DNA of 14,375 bases from contig JASLVI010000003.1 in the NCBI GenBank assembly GCA_030741455.1, positions 1 to 14,375 on the forward strand. Direction: 5' to 3'. This DNA is from Candidatus Poseidoniaceae archaeon. GTDB lineage: Archaea; Thermoplasmatota; Poseidoniia; Poseidoniales; Poseidoniaceae. Numbering within the stretch: the first letter of the stretch is position 1; each line of letters opens with the position of its first letter. The position numbers and the translations under genes were made by a program. Below are positions 13,566 to 14,375 of this stretch, piece by piece. Under the pieces are notes generated by a model, which was given only the letters and a program-made list of their open reading frames with translations, did not search any database and was not told where the DNA came from.

Positions 13566-14375
13566 TTACTCCTCTTCTTGCCCTTGATACGGTGAAAACA
13601 CACCAACATCTTCGAGAATATCGGACGATCCAGGGAGGACGGAAAGAACATCATCAGTTCGCAGTCCAGTTGCTTTGTAGATGCGATTTGCAAGCTGCTC
13701 CTTTTTGCTCTGACCAGGTGATAGAATCGCATAACGTTCACAGCGTTCTTTGATTGAAGAAACTGTACCACTCATGAGCAATGGGACGCCGTTGATAGCA
13801 ACAAGGCCGATACCTATCTGAATGTCCAAATCCTTGAACCATTGACGTTGTCCACGGACGATGAAGGCGCCCTTCCCTACATATTCACCCGTTTGCGCTG
13901 ATTTGGAAACTTGAGCAGGTTTGACTGCAAACACAGTCCCGTGTGCGCCTCCACCGTTCCACGCCCGACTCCAGCAAAGCGCAAGTGTTGCAGCCTCTTC
14001 GAGTTTGTCATCATCGATTCGCTCATCTCCGAGTTTGTCGACGAGTTTGTAGGAAGGAACGCCCGGAGGAAGTTGGCCGTAGGGCTCGTCAACAAGAGCA
14101 AAACCTTGCGAAGCACGAAGGCTGCAACTTGGTGCGCCATGAATATCAGCGTGAAGGTACATGTCGCCTCCAGAGAGGTGCTTCTTGACAATCGAATCAT
14201 TGCCTTTCGCATCACGTCCTCCAACGAGAAGGTGGCCGCCAGAAATAATACTCCAACGATGTTGTTCAAACCACAATCGTTTGGATCGACGAACGGTTTG
14301 CATTCTTCCGCTCGCTTTTTGTTTGGCTTCTTTTTTCTGGGCACGTTTGAATGCAACTTTGGTATCTTCTAAGGC
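13566..14375 (-). CDS. rqcH: RqcH/NFACT ribosome quality control protein, C-terminal part
   Basis: 269 residues are visible; the frame runs open through the right edge, so the start lies outside the window and the Met at 14303 is internal. The visible start is a Lys/Ala/Glu-rich segment, likely the end of the coiled coil. The NFACT-R (DUF814) domain follows: LWFEQHRW (34-41), GGRDAKGND (52-60), IVKKHL (62-67) and DMYLHADIHGAP (71-82), then LCWSRAW, KPAQVSKSAQTGEYVGKGAF and IVRGQR. These last segments match the archaeal/eukaryotic version of the family. RqcH binds the large ribosomal subunit on stalled peptides and recruits tRNA for C-terminal tailing. The N-terminal NFACT-N and helix-hairpin-helix parts cannot be judged here. 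A C-terminal extension of about 110 residues ends in an acidic tail. Confidence 0.92.
   Translation of the reverse strand, partial: ALEDTKVAFKRAQKKEAKQKASGRMQTVRRSKRLWFEQHRWSIISGGHLLVGGRDAKGNDSIVKKHLSGGDMYLHADIHGAPSCSLRASQGFALVDEPYGQLPPGVPSYKLVDKLGDERIDDDKLEEAATLALCWSRAWNGGGAHGTVFAVKPAQVSKSAQTGEYVGKGAFIVRGQRQWFKDLDIQIGIGLVAINGVPLLMSGTVSSIKERCERYAILSPGQSKKEQLANRIYKATGLRTDDVLSVLPGSSDILEDVGVFSPYQGQEEE

Noticed and set aside
13911..14372. Plus-strand ORF of 153 codons opposite rqcH
   Set aside because: It has no recognisable motif, while the minus-strand frame carries the full NFACT-R signature.

Overview
The window looks like a gene-dense piece of a marine archaeal chromosome, most likely Marine Group II Euryarchaeota (Poseidoniales). 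This assignment is inference. It rests on the archaeal/eukaryotic-style NFACT-R domain at the right edge, a tRNA gene with no encoded CCA end, and a giant Asp-rich surface protein with repeats of the type '(T)QW-D-DGDGYGDN' that I associate with that group. Several enzymes (RNase PH, MogA, dihydroorotase) look bacterial, which would fit a lineage with much acquired bacterial material. There are 11 protein genes with solid support (two cut by the window edges), one tRNA gene, and one possible leader peptide. I see no mobile element, CRISPR array, rRNA or integration site.

Layout. Bases 1-4092 (+ strand) hold the C-terminal part of a calcium-binding-repeat surface protein with one membrane helix and a poly-Asp cytoplasmic tail, then a predicted cytosolic protein with two EF-hands and a C-terminal zinc ribbon. 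Bases 4089-5237 (- strand) encode an M29-aminopeptidase-like protein that seems to have lost several metal ligands. It is divergent from an intact M32 carboxypeptidase at 5316-6812 (+). From 12279 down to 6804 runs one minus-strand block: RNase PH (rph), tRNA-Phe(GAA), a 694-residue multi-span membrane protein, mogA, a dihydroorotase (pyrC), and a small two-helix membrane protein. Close spacing, and a mogA ribosome-binding site that overlaps the preceding stop codon, suggest at least part of it is an operon. A thiolase (12372-13562, +) is divergent from rph and may sit behind a very short leader ORF. The last gene (13566-14375, -) is the C-terminal part of an RqcH/NFACT protein.

How the genes relate. 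RNase PH trims tRNA 3' tails and lies directly upstream of a tRNA gene. RqcH acts in ribosome rescue, mogA in molybdenum cofactor synthesis, pyrC in pyrimidine synthesis, and the thiolase in acyl-CoA metabolism. The least described material is the pair at the left end (an external Ca2+-repeat protein next to an internal EF-hand/zinc-ribbon protein), the degenerate M29 protein and the 694-residue membrane protein. All three convergent gene junctions overlap or nearly touch (4 bp overlap, 9 bp overlap, 3 bp gap). No stretch over 300 bases lacks a gene; the largest gaps (about 80-92 bp) are the two divergent intergenic regions.
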